In this document: piece by piece, positions 55,504 to 64,000 of the stretch
How positions within the stretch are numbered: position 1 is the stretch's first letter
Layout of the letters: every line of letters begins with the position of its first letter
Source: Photobacterium ganghwense
GTDB lineage: Bacteria; Pseudomonadota; Gammaproteobacteria; Enterobacterales; Vibrionaceae
Reading direction: 5' to 3'
Assembly (NCBI RefSeq): GCF_003025595.1
Contig: NZ_PYMI01000007.1
Span: 1 to 64,000, forward strand
Length of the DNA stretch: 64,000 nucleotides
Program-made: the position numbers and the translations under genes
The notes under the pieces: model-generated
What the model was told of the DNA's origin: nothing
The model's input: the letters and a program-made list of their open reading frames with translations, nothing else
Database searches by the model: none

Positions 55504-57698
55504 TATGATGTGACTCCGTATGGGATAAGTAGATTCTTAACTTCATCAGGGAAAATGACAGGCTCATAGTCGATATTTAAATCTTTCATAATACGCTCTG
55601 CTGCTTGAATCTTTATATAAGATTCAGAAGCGGTTTGAGGGGTTAGCTCATCATTTTCAATATCATAAAGTATGTGTATTTCTGCCTCTTTACGCTTTGC
55701 TTCGGCAAATACGGCATCAACGATGTAATCATTCTTGCAGTCTACACATTCCATCAGGTTAACGAGCGTTCTTAAACCGCAGGTAGTCGAAGTGCAATAT
55801 ACCCCCGGCGCAACGGCATGAATGTGGCGACTTTGAGTTCGAATTTGCTTTTTCCAATAGCTTAGAGAAAGCATGTCATTATCAACTTTATCCTTGAATA
55901 AGTTACGGTCTGTTTTCATCATGCTTTTAGCAAACTCTTTGCCTTTGCCTCCGGCAACTCGCTCCTTGTTTGCCAGTTTTTGATAGATGCTCAAATAAAC
56001 ACGGGCTTTCTGGTCAATTCTTTCTTCATCAATGGCATTAGCAAGGTTTTGCTTCTTTTTCCTGAGCTTTTGAAACTTGCTGGCATTTTTTGCATAGTGC
56101 CGAGTCATTGCCATAGACACATGACTAAATTGCTGTTTGAGTTGTGGAAAGTTACAAAGCTCGTAGCCAATTAGGTAGTAAGCAAAAGAGCGGCGAAGTT
56201 GATGCCCTGTAAACGCATAATCATCACCCACTTCAAACGATAAATTTGGGTCAGATGTTTTTAGGTCAATAATGTCTTCATTGGTTAGCGCAAGTTCTTC
56301 GCCCATAGCATTTTTAAACCAATCTTGAGAGTGTCTTCCTAGTTGATTCTTAGTTATTTCACTACAGCCCTCTATTGTTTTATGGAAAAAAGATTGTGAG
56401 TCAGGATGCAGTTTTCTTAGTGGTGCATGTAGCGCTTGAAGCACCTCATACGCTTTCATGCCGATTTCGGTAGTGACAAATTCATCTTGCTTTGATTGAG
56501 AGCCTTTAGCTGTCTTTGATAGGTTGGCATGGATAACGTGTATCTTCTGTCTTTTTATTATCTCAGTTGTGCAGCCCTGAGCGGTGTTTAGGTCATACAT
56601 CTCATCGGCTCTCATTCCTGTTCGAGCCATTAGCCCCCATAGGCAGCCACCATTGAGCTTTTTAAAAAGCGATTGAGCCTCTCTGAGATTGGTGATGGTC
56701 CATTGTCCAATCGTTAGCTTACGTTCGGTATGGAAGTTATCAATGTAGTAACTATGTATCTGTGGTTTATGAAGACGTATAAGAGTAAGTGTTTCTTCTT
56801 CTTTTGGAGAATGAAGTACTGAAAAGGCTTGTTGAAAAGCAAGCGTGCGCTGTTTAGTTCCTTTGCTCGACTTCCCTAAACACCATTTAATTTTACTGTT
56901 ATTAAGTATGGCTTCATCACTGACAAGATACTTGGCATAACCCTCATACGCCTTATCAAAATATGTGGCGATGTATTCTGCCAATTGCTCTAGCTCATCA
57001 CGTAGGGCATAAGCTTCATTAATCAGGGCTTCTGACCTTTGAAGACCAAGATAGTAGAGCCTCTGTGGAATGACGGTATATTGCTCGGCTTCTTTGATTG
57101 CTAAACCAAAGTCAGAGGCGTTTAGCTTTTTATTTAGGTTAACCTCAAACGGTAAGCCTCTTGCTTCTTTGTAAAGGCGATTTAATCCGTTGTAAATATC
57201 AAACCTTTCAAAGTCGATGTTGGTAAAACCCGTTAGCACCCAAGTTTCGAGTCGATCAAAGTCTAAAGCGGATAAGGTGTTATATGCTTCATTCAAAAGA
57301 GGGATAATGACTTTCTTTAGGTCGGTTAATGCTTCGCTAATAGTCCAAAATGAATGGTTATGAGGTGATAGCCATATCATTTTAAGTAAGAGGGTTTTAA
57401 GCTGATTTTTTAGGTTGCGCTCAATCACCTTACCATCGAGCGTAAAATCAATGGTAATGGCTTTCTTTGCTCTTGGCTCAAAATAAGGCTGTAATTTTCT
57501 CCAGGCTTCATCATCACCAATTTTACCCAATGATTCACCCGAAACAGTAAAGCCAATATCAAGGCTTTCGAGTTCATCCCAATTACCACGCTCAATGGCT
57601 GGCTTTAAGACATCCATTAAGTAATTTGCATGAGCGCCAACATTTTCTTGTGCTTTAAGAAGCTTATTTTGATGCTCTAGGTCAGAGAGTTTTATCAT
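55503..57698 (-). CDS. ginC: Tyrosine recombinase, GinC-like
   Basis: A 731-residue protein, far longer than common phage integrases. The C-terminal catalytic domain shows Arg in ARTGMRADE (about 363), GHQLRRSF (His and Arg, about 499-502), FSH (His, about 526) and Tyr in TRHYAK (about 535). A Cys-rich tail (CTSTTCG and CVDCKND) follows. I chose the ATG at 57698 with GGAGG five bases upstream; an overlapping GTG at 57713 is the alternative. It is coupled to ginD. Confidence 0.82.
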   Translation of the reverse strand: MIKLSDLEHQNKLLKAQENVGAHANYLMDVLKPAIERGNWDELESLDIGFTVSGESLGKIGDDEAWRKLQPYFEPRAKKAITIDFTLDGKVIERNLKNQLKTLLLKMIWLSPHNHSFWTISEALTDLKKVIIPLLNEAYNTLSALDFDRLETWVLTGFTNIDFERFDIYNGLNRLYKEARGLPFEVNLNKKLNASDFGLAIKEAEQYTVIPQRLYYLGLQRSEALINEAYALRDELEQLAEYIATYFDKAYEGYAKYLVSDEAILNNSKIKWCLGKSSKGTKQRTLAFQQAFSVLHSPKEEETLTLIRLHKPQIHSYYIDNFHTERKLTIGQWTITNLREAQSLFKKLNGGCLWGLMARTGMRADEMYDLNTAQGCTTEIIKRQKIHVIHANLSKTAKGSQSKQDEFVTTEIGMKAYEVLQALHAPLRKLHPDSQSFFHKTIEGCSEITKNQLGRHSQDWFKNAMGEELALTNEDIIDLKTSDPNLSFEVGDDYAFTGHQLRRSFAYYLIGYELCNFPQLKQQFSHVSMAMTRHYAKNASKFQKLRKKKQNLANAIDEERIDQKARVYLSIYQKLANKERVAGGKGKEFAKSMMKTDRNLFKDKVDNDMLSLSYWKKQIRTQSRHIHAVAPGVYCTSTTCGLRTLVNLMECVDCKNDYIVDAVFAEAKRKEAEIHILYDIENDELTPQTASESYIKIQAAERIMKDLNIDYEPVIFPDEVKNLLIPYGVTS

Positions 57699-57712
57699 TT
57701 TAGCCTCCGTCA

Positions 57713-60058
57713 CTATAAGGATAAAAGCGCGTGGTCGAAAGAGACTCTTGGGTGACGACCTTGGGTATTAAATCGCTCCATAGCCCCGCCAAATACATCG
57801 TCACTAGCTCCGTCTAGCGTATATTCAAACTGTTCAATTTTCTCATGAATATCACTTTTCACATCAGGGTACATATCAAGGGTTTCTTTAAGAACATCTA
57901 TGTATGAAATGAGCTTGTAAACAGCTTCAACGTCATCTACCGCCTTGGCTGATTGGCACTTGTAACACATATCAAATTCAGCACAAGGTAAGCTTAGGCC
58001 TACTGCATAGTTTGTTTCTCGTTGCGTGTTTTTGCCATCACTAATGGCTTGTTGCCCATCACAAGTTAGACCATTGGGGTTGGTTTTTGCATTACCTGCT
58101 GTGCGCTTTTTCTTCCACTCATCGTGTGACAACATCGGAATCCCACGCCTTTTCACCACAATATCTTTTGCTTGCTCTAAGCTCGTTTCGTCATCAAGAT
58201 TTTCAATGACCTCTATACTCTGAGATAGGATGACTTTATTTAGTAATGGATGCTCGTTAAGGTAACTTCTCTCTAAGGTTTCCTTCGCGTTTTGGAGTAA
58301 GCTTTGAGCGCCTTGAATACCGCCTTCTGCATAAGCTTGGTTACTGGTCATTTCTCTCCAGCGACTCGATTGAAGAGAGATATAATAATGGTTTGGCTCA
58401 ACAGACCAAGTGCGCATTAACGTTGGTGAAATAGGGCTAGTGCCTTCCCAATCTTTAGGTACGTAGCGGCTACTTCTCGTTAAAAGTAGCCGTTCATATA
58501 TCTTTGGCTGCTTGCCTGCGTTCTCTTTAGCATATTGCTCAATATCTTTGATTAAAGCTAAATCAGAAGCAGGTATTTTAAAGAAACCACCTATGCCATT
58601 TCTATAGCTAAAAGAAACGGTGACATTGCCATCACTATCTCTTTCAGAGTACGTGAGTGGAAGTAAAATACCTTTGAGTGGCAAGTCTGTGTAGCAAGAC
58701 AAAATACAGTAGGCGCTATTGGTTGCCCCTTGCCCTGCCATGGTTTTGTTCGTTGTCTTGACTTCTTTACGAACAACAGTGCGACCCAGATGATTAACGA
58801 CTTTCTTTAACGTGATTATTTGTTGGTTTCGGTAGGCGTAAAACAGCTCTTTAAACCAAGGTAGGTTGCCAGCCCGGTACGGAGATAACAGGTGTAGTTG
58901 GTTAACGAGCGTTTTATTTATCTCATTCAAATTAAAGGTATGATTCACATCGGCGTTGTTATTGAGGGTGAATATTAACTCTGAGCCATCTTCACTATTG
59001 CCATATAGCTTGGATAGTCGTTCGAGTAATCGAATAAACTTCACACCACCACGCTTATCAACGTCAAATTGCTCACCTACCAACAGAGCATCGACCTCTT
59101 TGTTCGCTCTGGGCTTATGGCTTGAGACTTTCACAACTTGCAGGCTCTTATCTCGATCTTCTGTATGAACCTTAATTGGGTGAGCAATGCTTCGAATGTT
59201 GCTGTCGTTTAGTGAGGTGAAAAAGCACATCAAATGATAGGCAGCGCCCATCGTGATGTTAAAAGCTGCTCCAGCATTAACTCTTGTACCATTTTTACTT
59301 GAAACGCCCCTGGTCGTATCCAACGATGTTGGAATTTGAACCACTTCCTCATGTTCACCAAGGTTAATAATAAGAGGAAGCGCTTCTGGCAAAGGTGTAT
59401 CGTTTTCTTTGGCTGCAATAAGCTGTGGTGCGAGAGTGAAGAATAATGCATCTAACCGTGTCACAAGAAGCTTTTCTTCTTCCTCTGAATATCCTTTATA
59501 GGGCGTTTTTTCTAATGTAAACCCCCGATGATGCAAAGCCCAATCGGAAACAGGCAAGCCACACCAATCGAGCGCATGACGAAGCGATGTAAGTATAGAC
59601 GAAGCTGACGACTCTTTCATGCCTAACTCATCACCATGATTGTATTCCCATAGGCGATTTGAAGGACTAAACATCTTGATACGATGCCTTAATTCGCCAT
59701 CGTTGCCAGCAAACTTTAAATACCCACTTTCCGTAAATGGCGCTACATCTACCGCATCACAAAAAGCAAGATAGGAACGCAAGTTTTCGTAGTTAGTTGT
59801 GACTGTTCTAGCTGAGTTACCATTGCTGACATATTGGTTGGCTTTCTCGCAAAAGCGCCTAATAAATACGGTTCGGCTGTCTATTTTCTCATTTTCTTTG
59901 TTACACCCTAAATACAATAAGTGAGAAACATCGAACTGCTTTGGCTTACTTAAGCTTACGTTATTGTAAGGAATCGTCAGATTCAAAGGCACAACATTTT
60001 GACTATTTCGCACACGTTTAACGGAATTGGCTTGTCTGGTAATTTTACTTTTCGCCAT
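57713..60058 (-). CDS. ginB: Large integrase-like protein, GinB-like
   Basis: A 781-residue protein between two tyrosine recombinases of the same operon. Its start overlaps the ginA-like stop (TAATG). The catalytic set is not obvious: the segment LQSSRWREMTSNQAYAEGG sits where the HxxR box is expected but lacks the His, and TLERSYL may hold the Tyr. A Cys-rich stretch CAEFDMCYKC lies near the C-terminus. It may be a structural or DNA-binding partner with a decayed active site. Confidence 0.75.
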   Translation of the reverse strand: MAKSKITRQANSVKRVRNSQNVVPLNLTIPYNNVSLSKPKQFDVSHLLYLGCNKENEKIDSRTVFIRRFCEKANQYVSNGNSARTVTTNYENLRSYLAFCDAVDVAPFTESGYLKFAGNDGELRHRIKMFSPSNRLWEYNHGDELGMKESSASSILTSLRHALDWCGLPVSDWALHHRGFTLEKTPYKGYSEEEEKLLVTRLDALFFTLAPQLIAAKENDTPLPEALPLIINLGEHEEVVQIPTSLDTTRGVSSKNGTRVNAGAAFNITMGAAYHLMCFFTSLNDSNIRSIAHPIKVHTEDRDKSLQVVKVSSHKPRANKEVDALLVGEQFDVDKRGGVKFIRLLERLSKLYGNSEDGSELIFTLNNNADVNHTFNLNEINKTLVNQLHLLSPYRAGNLPWFKELFYAYRNQQIITLKKVVNHLGRTVVRKEVKTTNKTMAGQGATNSAYCILSCYTDLPLKGILLPLTYSERDSDGNVTVSFSYRNGIGGFFKIPASDLALIKDIEQYAKENAGKQPKIYERLLLTRSSRYVPKDWEGTSPISPTLMRTWSVEPNHYYISLQSSRWREMTSNQAYAEGGIQGAQSLLQNAKETLERSYLNEHPLLNKVILSQSIEVIENLDDETSLEQAKDIVVKRRGIPMLSHDEWKKKRTAGNAKTNPNGLTCDGQQAISDGKNTQRETNYAVGLSLPCAEFDMCYKCQSAKAVDDVEAVYKLISYIDVLKETLDMYPDVKSDIHEKIEQFEYTLDGASDDVFGGAMERFNTQGRHPRVSFDHALLSL

Positions 60059-61461
60059 TACGCCCAGCCTCCGTTTATTTTGCGGTTTTTCGCTTTAGCC
60101 ATATTGATTTGGTCGTCCAGTTTATTCATGAACTTAATGTATTTCTCAGTGGTTGACGTGCTTGCATGCCCCATTAATTTCGCTAGTTCATCCATAAGGA
60201 AGTCATAGCCAACGGCACGCTTTTGCGACTCCTGCCAAAGCCAATGAGTTGCAAAGGTAGAGCGCAAATCATGAATCCTGTAATACCAAGAAGAGTCTAC
60301 TTCACGTATCTGTTTTCGAAGGTTTGAAAAGTGCGTTTCTAGGGTGTTGCTTGAGTAGGGAGTCCCTTTATTTGAAATAAAGAGGTACTCTACGGTATCT
60401 AACACCTCACCTGACTGAACAAGCTCATTGCGTTTGTTTAGGTTCGTAAGTCGTGCATTACTTTCTTTGTATATCTCTAGCTCTTCGTAAAGCTCAATGG
60501 GAACTTCTACGGTACGTTCCTTACTACCTTTTGTGCGAGTGATTTTGATTGGTACTGCATCTAAATCACGGTAGTCAGCCTTTCCTATATCGTGAGCGGG
60601 GAAGTGAATAGCTTCGTCAATTCTTAGTCCAGCCTCGACACATAGCTGAAAGATTAATCCTGTCGCCTTTGGGAGTGAATTGGCATGTTCATTAAATAAA
60701 ACCTTGTGCTCAGGGTGCATGGGCTTTAGTTTTTTATGGGCGGGAGTGTTTTCTTTTTTTGGAAACATCTTCATGAGATTGGATGTTTCATAATTACGTT
60801 TGGAACCTGACTTTGTGTGAGCCAACATATCGTGCTGATTTAACTCTTGATGCACCGTTCCTGTTGTGTAGTGGGTAACAACATTCTGAACGTCATTTTT
60901 GATGTAGCCGTACTTTTGCATCCACTTATAGAATCCAATAACGGCACTCATATAACTTCTAGCGGTAGATAAACTAAAAGCTTCATCGCCATTAGCACCT
61001 TCAATATTATTGCAGTTCGCAAGTAGAAACTCCGCAAATTGCCAAGGCGCACCTTCTTCCTCATACCTCGATAGGGTTTTATAAGTTAGATATTCAGGTG
61101 GTATTTCATTACCATCTTCATCAATTTGAGAGTAATGAGTGGAATCTAAATAACGAGTAAAAGCTAACAAGCCTTTTGCAATCGACCCTGTGTCTTTGAC
61201 TTTCCCTTCACCACGCAATTTAGACACTAGGTATAGGGACTGTGGGTAAACAACCGTCCCATCAGGTGCAATGATGATATCGGTTTTCTTCAAGCGGGAT
61301 TCCAGATTGGAAGGGAAAAGGTAGGGTGAGTGCGTCACTTCTCCAGATTCAGTATCGATACTCACTGAAATTTGTAGCTTTGCTAATGTATCTACCTCGA
61401 TGGAAAGCAGTTGGTAGTCATCATAAATATCAGAATATTTGTCTTCATGCGTTTCTATCAC
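60058..61461 (-). CDS. ginA: Tyrosine recombinase, GinA-like
   Basis: A 467-residue integrase with the full catalytic set: Arg280 (EAGLRIDEA), Lys311 (TKGS), His397 and Arg400 (HDLRSTFATH), His432 (LMGHAS) and Tyr441 (TEKYIKF). An N-terminal SAM-like domain precedes it. It is the first gene of the operon, starting about 90 bases from the right end, so its promoter lies among the terminal repeats and can be changed by excision. With GinB, C and D it is expected to cut and join at bcp. Confidence 0.88.
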   Translation of the reverse strand: MIETHEDKYSDIYDDYQLLSIEVDTLAKLQISVSIDTESGEVTHSPYLFPSNLESRLKKTDIIIAPDGTVVYPQSLYLVSKLRGEGKVKDTGSIAKGLLAFTRYLDSTHYSQIDEDGNEIPPEYLTYKTLSRYEEEGAPWQFAEFLLANCNNIEGANGDEAFSLSTARSYMSAVIGFYKWMQKYGYIKNDVQNVVTHYTTGTVHQELNQHDMLAHTKSGSKRNYETSNLMKMFPKKENTPAHKKLKPMHPEHKVLFNEHANSLPKATGLIFQLCVEAGLRIDEAIHFPAHDIGKADYRDLDAVPIKITRTKGSKERTVEVPIELYEELEIYKESNARLTNLNKRNELVQSGEVLDTVEYLFISNKGTPYSSNTLETHFSNLRKQIREVDSSWYYRIHDLRSTFATHWLWQESQKRAVGYDFLMDELAKLMGHASTSTTEKYIKFMNKLDDQINMAKAKNRKINGGWA

Positions 61462-61490
61462 AAAACAACCCTCAATATGTTACCCACATA

Positions 61491-61553
61491 TTAAAGATAG
61501 ATTTGTCATAAAAAATAATCAAGGTTTATTGTCATGAAAATTTTCTAAGGGTG
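61491..61553 (-). repeat. Right terminal inverted-repeat segment
   Basis: On the bottom strand, reading into the island: CACCCTTAGAAAAT (61553-61540) and TCTATCTTTAA (61501-61491). They mirror the left end motifs at 25518-25530 and 25567-25577. They lie between bcp and ginA. Confidence 0.7.
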
Positions 61554-61885
61554 AATTTCTTTTCACCCCAGACACCAAACTGCTCAGCCACGGCATGGTC
61601 TTCGTCAGACAGCAGCGTGAAGTTCAGGTTGTCGCGCTCAATAAATTTAGGCAGGCGTTTAACCGGATCGATACTCACCCCCAATACTTCCACATTCAGC
61701 GCATCCAGCTCGGCTTTACTGTCACGCAGGCCGCACGCCTGAACAGTACAGCCCGGCGTCATGGCTTTCGGGTAGAAGTAAACCAGCACTTTTTTGCCTT
61801 TAAAGTCAGCAAGGCTGACTGGCTCATCGTTCTGGTTTTGAAGGGTGAAGGCTGGCGCTGGCGTACCGGCGGTCAAAGTCTTCAT
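61553..61885 (-). pseudogene. bcp: bcp 5' half (N-terminal 111 codons), cut by the island
   Basis: This keeps the Bcp N-terminus with the peroxidatic Cys (YFYPKAMTPGCTVQACGLRD) and stops matching after GVWGEKKF. The frame then runs six codons into island DNA (TLRKFS) and ends at 61532. The missing 45 codons are at 25510-25373. The truncated protein would lack the last helix and strand of the fold and is probably inactive. It is 10 bases after gcvR, so it is still transcribed. Confidence 0.93.
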
Positions 61886-61895
61886 AGTGTTTTCC

Positions 61896-62435
61896 TTATT
61901 GATTATGGCCGATGAATGTCACGCTGCCGGTAACAACCAGGTCGTGGCAGAGTGCTTCAAATTCTTCTTGCAGAGTCATCAGGTTACAGCCGTCGGGCAA
62001 ATTGGTGCCGATCTGGAGCTGGAACCGGTTAGGCACCCCAGGCTCTGTACTGTCGTGGGTATGCGCGCTGAGCGAAGCGATATCAATCTGCCGGGAGGCA
62101 AAGAACCGGGTAAATTGCTCAATCAGTCCCGGACTGTCGTCAGCTTCGATATGAAAATCAGCTGTATAGGGGAAATAACGGTATTCATGTTTGCTGGTAC
62201 GTTTCATCACCGTCAGCAGGTCATGTTCATGCGCTTTCAGCGGCAGCGTGGACTCAACCCGGGAGATGGCATTGGCATTGCCGGACAACAGCATCAGTAG
62301 GCTGAATTCGCGCCCGAAAATAGCCAGGCGACTGTCAACAATGTTACAGCCACACTGGGTGATGAGTCGTGTTATTTCATCTGAAATACCGGGGCGGTCC
62401 GTCCCAATTGCGGTCACAACGAGATAATGTTCCAT
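61896..62435 (-). CDS. gcvR: Glycine cleavage system transcriptional repressor GcvR
   Basis: A 179-residue protein of two ACT domains (LVVTAIGTDRPGISDEIT near the N-terminus and FHIEADDSPGLIEQFTRFF in the second half). GcvR binds GcvA and blocks activation of gcvTHP when glycine is low. The gcvR-bcp pair downstream of dapA is the normal gammaproteobacterial order. Confidence 0.93.
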   Translation of the reverse strand: MEHYLVVTAIGTDRPGISDEITRLITQCGCNIVDSRLAIFGREFSLLMLLSGNANAISRVESTLPLKAHEHDLLTVMKRTSKHEYRYFPYTADFHIEADDSPGLIEQFTRFFASRQIDIASLSAHTHDSTEPGVPNRFQLQIGTNLPDGCNLMTLQEEFEALCHDLVVTGSVTFIGHNQ

Positions 62436-62920
62436 ATTTATTACATCACTTTATGAATACCTCTAGCATGGTAGCACACACACTGACTCAGCCAAGTGGC
62501 AGCTGCTGCAAAATCAGTCTTTCGACAGGCAGTTAGCCTTCCTGCATTTACATAACTCTGTCTTGAGTTTACTGTTACTGAAAAGTAGTATGGATTTTCC
62601 GGGCTGCCTTATTATTCGGTTCATCGGCATAAATTCCAGGCCGGGAGCCGTCTTTATCTTCATCGACCAATTGTGACTTGCTTTCTTTTCTGCTGGCGGC
62701 ACCCAGCGGAGCTCTTCGGATCTGCGCTCTGCTCTGATGAAAGAATTTGTTGCAATTTCTTGTTCAGGTATAACCTGAAAAATGTTCAGTTATACGCATT
62801 ATCAATGCGTGACATCCCACTGAGTGCTTTTCAGGAATTACACGACAATGTTGATGATTACCAGACTCTGGGCCCCGAAGATAAGGATACCGGGTCAACA
62901 ATAATTATGGGGAGATGGAC
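62436..62920. other. gcvR-dapA intergenic region
   Basis: About 485 bases between divergent genes. No gene that I can support; the short frames here lack ribosome sites and family features. Both promoters must lie here. Confidence 0.6.
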
Positions 62921-63802
62921 ATGTTTTCAGGAAGCATGGTAGCACTTATTACACCATTGGATGACAATGGTGAAGTCGATTACGCCAGTCTGGCGTCTTT
63001 GGTTGAATATCATATTGCTGCCGGTACCGATGCCATTGTGGCTGTCGGCACAACGGGCGAGTCTGCGACACTGACGGTGGACGAGCATGTGAAAGTGGTA
63101 CTCAAAACCGTTGAATACGTGAACGGGCGTGTGCCTGTGATCGCCGGTACGGGCGCGAATGCCACCCACGAAGCCATCACCTTTAGCAAACTGTTTAGTG
63201 GCACTGGGGTGGCGGGTTGTCTGACGGTAACGCCATATTACAACAAGCCAACGCAGGAAGGGTTGTACCAGCACTTTAAAGCCATTGCGGAAGCGACCGA
63301 ACTGCCGCAGATTCTGTATAACGTACCGGGACGTACCGGTGTGGACATGCTGCCGGAGACCGTGGCGCGCCTGGCGAAGATTGATAATATTGTCGGCATC
63401 AAAGATGCGACCGGCGATCTGAGCCGAGTGAAGAAAACTCGGGAACTTTGTGGTGACTCTTTCATCCAACTGAGTGGTGATGATGCCACCGGGTTGGATT
63501 TTGTGCTTGAAGGTGGCCATGGCGTGATTTCGGTTACAGCGAACGTTGCCGCTGCCGATATGGCACAGATGTTTAAGCTGGCATTGTCCGGTCAGGCTGA
63601 TGCCGCGCATGAAATCAATCAGCGTTTAATGCCTTTACATAAGCATTTGTTTGTTGAATCCAACCCAATCCCGGTAAAATGGGCAGCTCATAAGCTTGGT
63701 TTGATTCAGCATGGTACGCTTCGTCTGCCGCTGACCGAGCTGAGTGAATCTGCCCAACCAGTAGTTACGGAAGCCCTCAAGGATGCGAACGTACTGCTGT
63801 AA
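62921..63802 (+). CDS. dapA: 4-hydroxy-tetrahydrodipicolinate synthase
   Basis: A 293-residue TIM-barrel lyase that condenses pyruvate with aspartate semialdehyde, the first step to diaminopimelate and lysine. VGTTGES, the YNVPGRT segment with its Tyr and the Schiff-base Lys in GIKDATGD are present. The ATG at 62921 has GGAG six bases upstream; an ATG two codons earlier is too close to it. It is followed by bamC, as in E. coli. Confidence 0.96.
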   Translation: MFSGSMVALITPLDDNGEVDYASLASLVEYHIAAGTDAIVAVGTTGESATLTVDEHVKVVLKTVEYVNGRVPVIAGTGANATHEAITFSKLFSGTGVAGCLTVTPYYNKPTQEGLYQHFKAIAEATELPQILYNVPGRTGVDMLPETVARLAKIDNIVGIKDATGDLSRVKKTRELCGDSFIQLSGDDATGLDFVLEGGHGVISVTANVAAADMAQMFKLALSGQADAAHEINQRLMPLHKHLFVESNPIPVKWAAHKLGLIQHGTLRLPLTELSESAQPVVTEALKDANVLL

Positions 63803-63832
63803 ATAGCGAGAGCGTAGGAGCGCAGAAGCGGA

Positions 63833-64000
63833 ATGAATTACAAATACAAGCTGGTGGCGGCTGCAATTGCAGTGGTAACACTGGCGGGCTGTTCTGACGG
63901 GGCGGATCGCCGCCGTCAGGCCAATCAGGATTTCAATTACCTTGAAACCGCCCCGTTGGGGACATGGACGCAACCGGCAGGGGCGATTCCTGCTCAGGTT
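63833..64000 (+). CDS. bamC: Outer-membrane assembly lipoprotein BamC (5' part)
   Basis: The first 56 codons only; the gene runs out of the window. A lipoprotein signal ends in TLAGC, and the following DRRRQANQDFNYLET segment and the place after dapA match BamC (NlpB), a lipoprotein of the beta-barrel assembly complex. Confidence 0.88.
   Translation, partial: MNYKYKLVAAAIAVVTLAGCSDGADRRRQANQDFNYLETAPLGTWTQPAGAIPAQV

Larger units (their letters stand above)
25511..61552. mobile_element. GInt-like genomic island in bcp (about 36 kb)
   Basis: The limits come from the split bcp gene, which reconnects in frame across the element. The element has a right-end operon of three tyrosine-recombinase-type genes plus a small helical protein, a cargo of arsenic-metabolism and anti-phage genes, and an AT-rich gene-free left end of about 490 bases. 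This tripartite layout is that described for GInt elements (ginABCD, cargo, AT-rich 3' end; Bardaji and colleagues, from memory). Both ends, read inward, begin with CACCCTT(A/G)GAAA and share TCTATCTTTAA some 50 bases in. No conjugation or replication gene is seen. Confidence 0.88.

Noticed and set aside
25511..61552. Island as an integrative conjugative element or prophage
   Set aside because: No relaxase, type IV secretion, replication or phage structural genes were seen; the three-integrase operon explains the element better.
62514..62702. 62-residue frame between gcvR and dapA
   Set aside because: No ribosome site and no family; probably non-coding promoter DNA.

Overview
The window is a piece of a gammaproteobacterial chromosome, most likely from the Vibrionaceae. 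A Photobacterium-like genome is my best guess, from the gene order mltD-gloB-yafS-rnhA-dnaQ, the 5S-tRNA-Asp-tRNA-Trp end of an rRNA operon, the TIGR03503 and DUF2069 families, and the mid-GC core genes. The genus is inference; no 16S sequence is present.

Layout. (1) 1-25.5 kb is ordinary core chromosome: the end of 5S rRNA, two tRNAs, cell-wall, DNA-replication, fatty-acid and nucleotide genes (mltD, gloB, rnhA, dnaQ, fadE, a SulP transporter, gmhA, yafJ, purMN, upp, uraA), then wrbA-arsC, bepA, a TusA-like protein and a PerM-like transporter. (2) 25,511-61,552 is a genomic island of about 36 kb, visibly more AT-rich than its surroundings, inserted inside the bcp peroxiredoxin gene. The two bcp halves (25373-25510 and 61553-61885) join in silico into one normal 156-codon gene. 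(3) 61.9-64 kb is core chromosome again: gcvR, dapA and the start of bamC.

The island has the three-part build described for GInt elements. At the right end is an operon of three large tyrosine-recombinase-type genes plus one small helical protein (ginABCD-like, 55.0-61.5 kb). In the middle is cargo. At the left end is a gene-free AT-rich stretch. Both ends carry matching inverted motifs. The cargo includes a second, complete and divergent bcp, which probably replaces the gene that insertion destroyed.

The cargo falls into two blocks. The arsenic block (26-45 kb) holds a thioredoxin-type ArsC-like reductase; an arsR-GAPDH-phosphatase-arsJ operon that makes and exports 1-arseno-3-phosphoglycerate; a full pstSCAB-phoU phosphate-uptake operon; a respiratory arsenate reductase arrABC with a consensus FNR site in front; a thioredoxin-like protein with two DUF318/ArsP-like permeases and an ArsR-type regulator; and arsR-acr3-sigma factor. 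Together these could let the cell respire arsenate without oxygen, export arsenite, detoxify arsenate in air and keep phosphate uptake going.

The defence block (45-53.5 kb) holds a Gabija pair (gajA/gajB), a TIR-like protein next to a caspase-like protease (the architecture of type IV Thoeris), an unassigned two-gene unit (a DUF6338 membrane protein and a small GYQP-repeat protein), an AbiEi-like protein without a partner, and small unknown ORFs. A serine resolvase lies between the defence block and the replacement bcp. No insertion sequence, CRISPR array or prophage was recognised.
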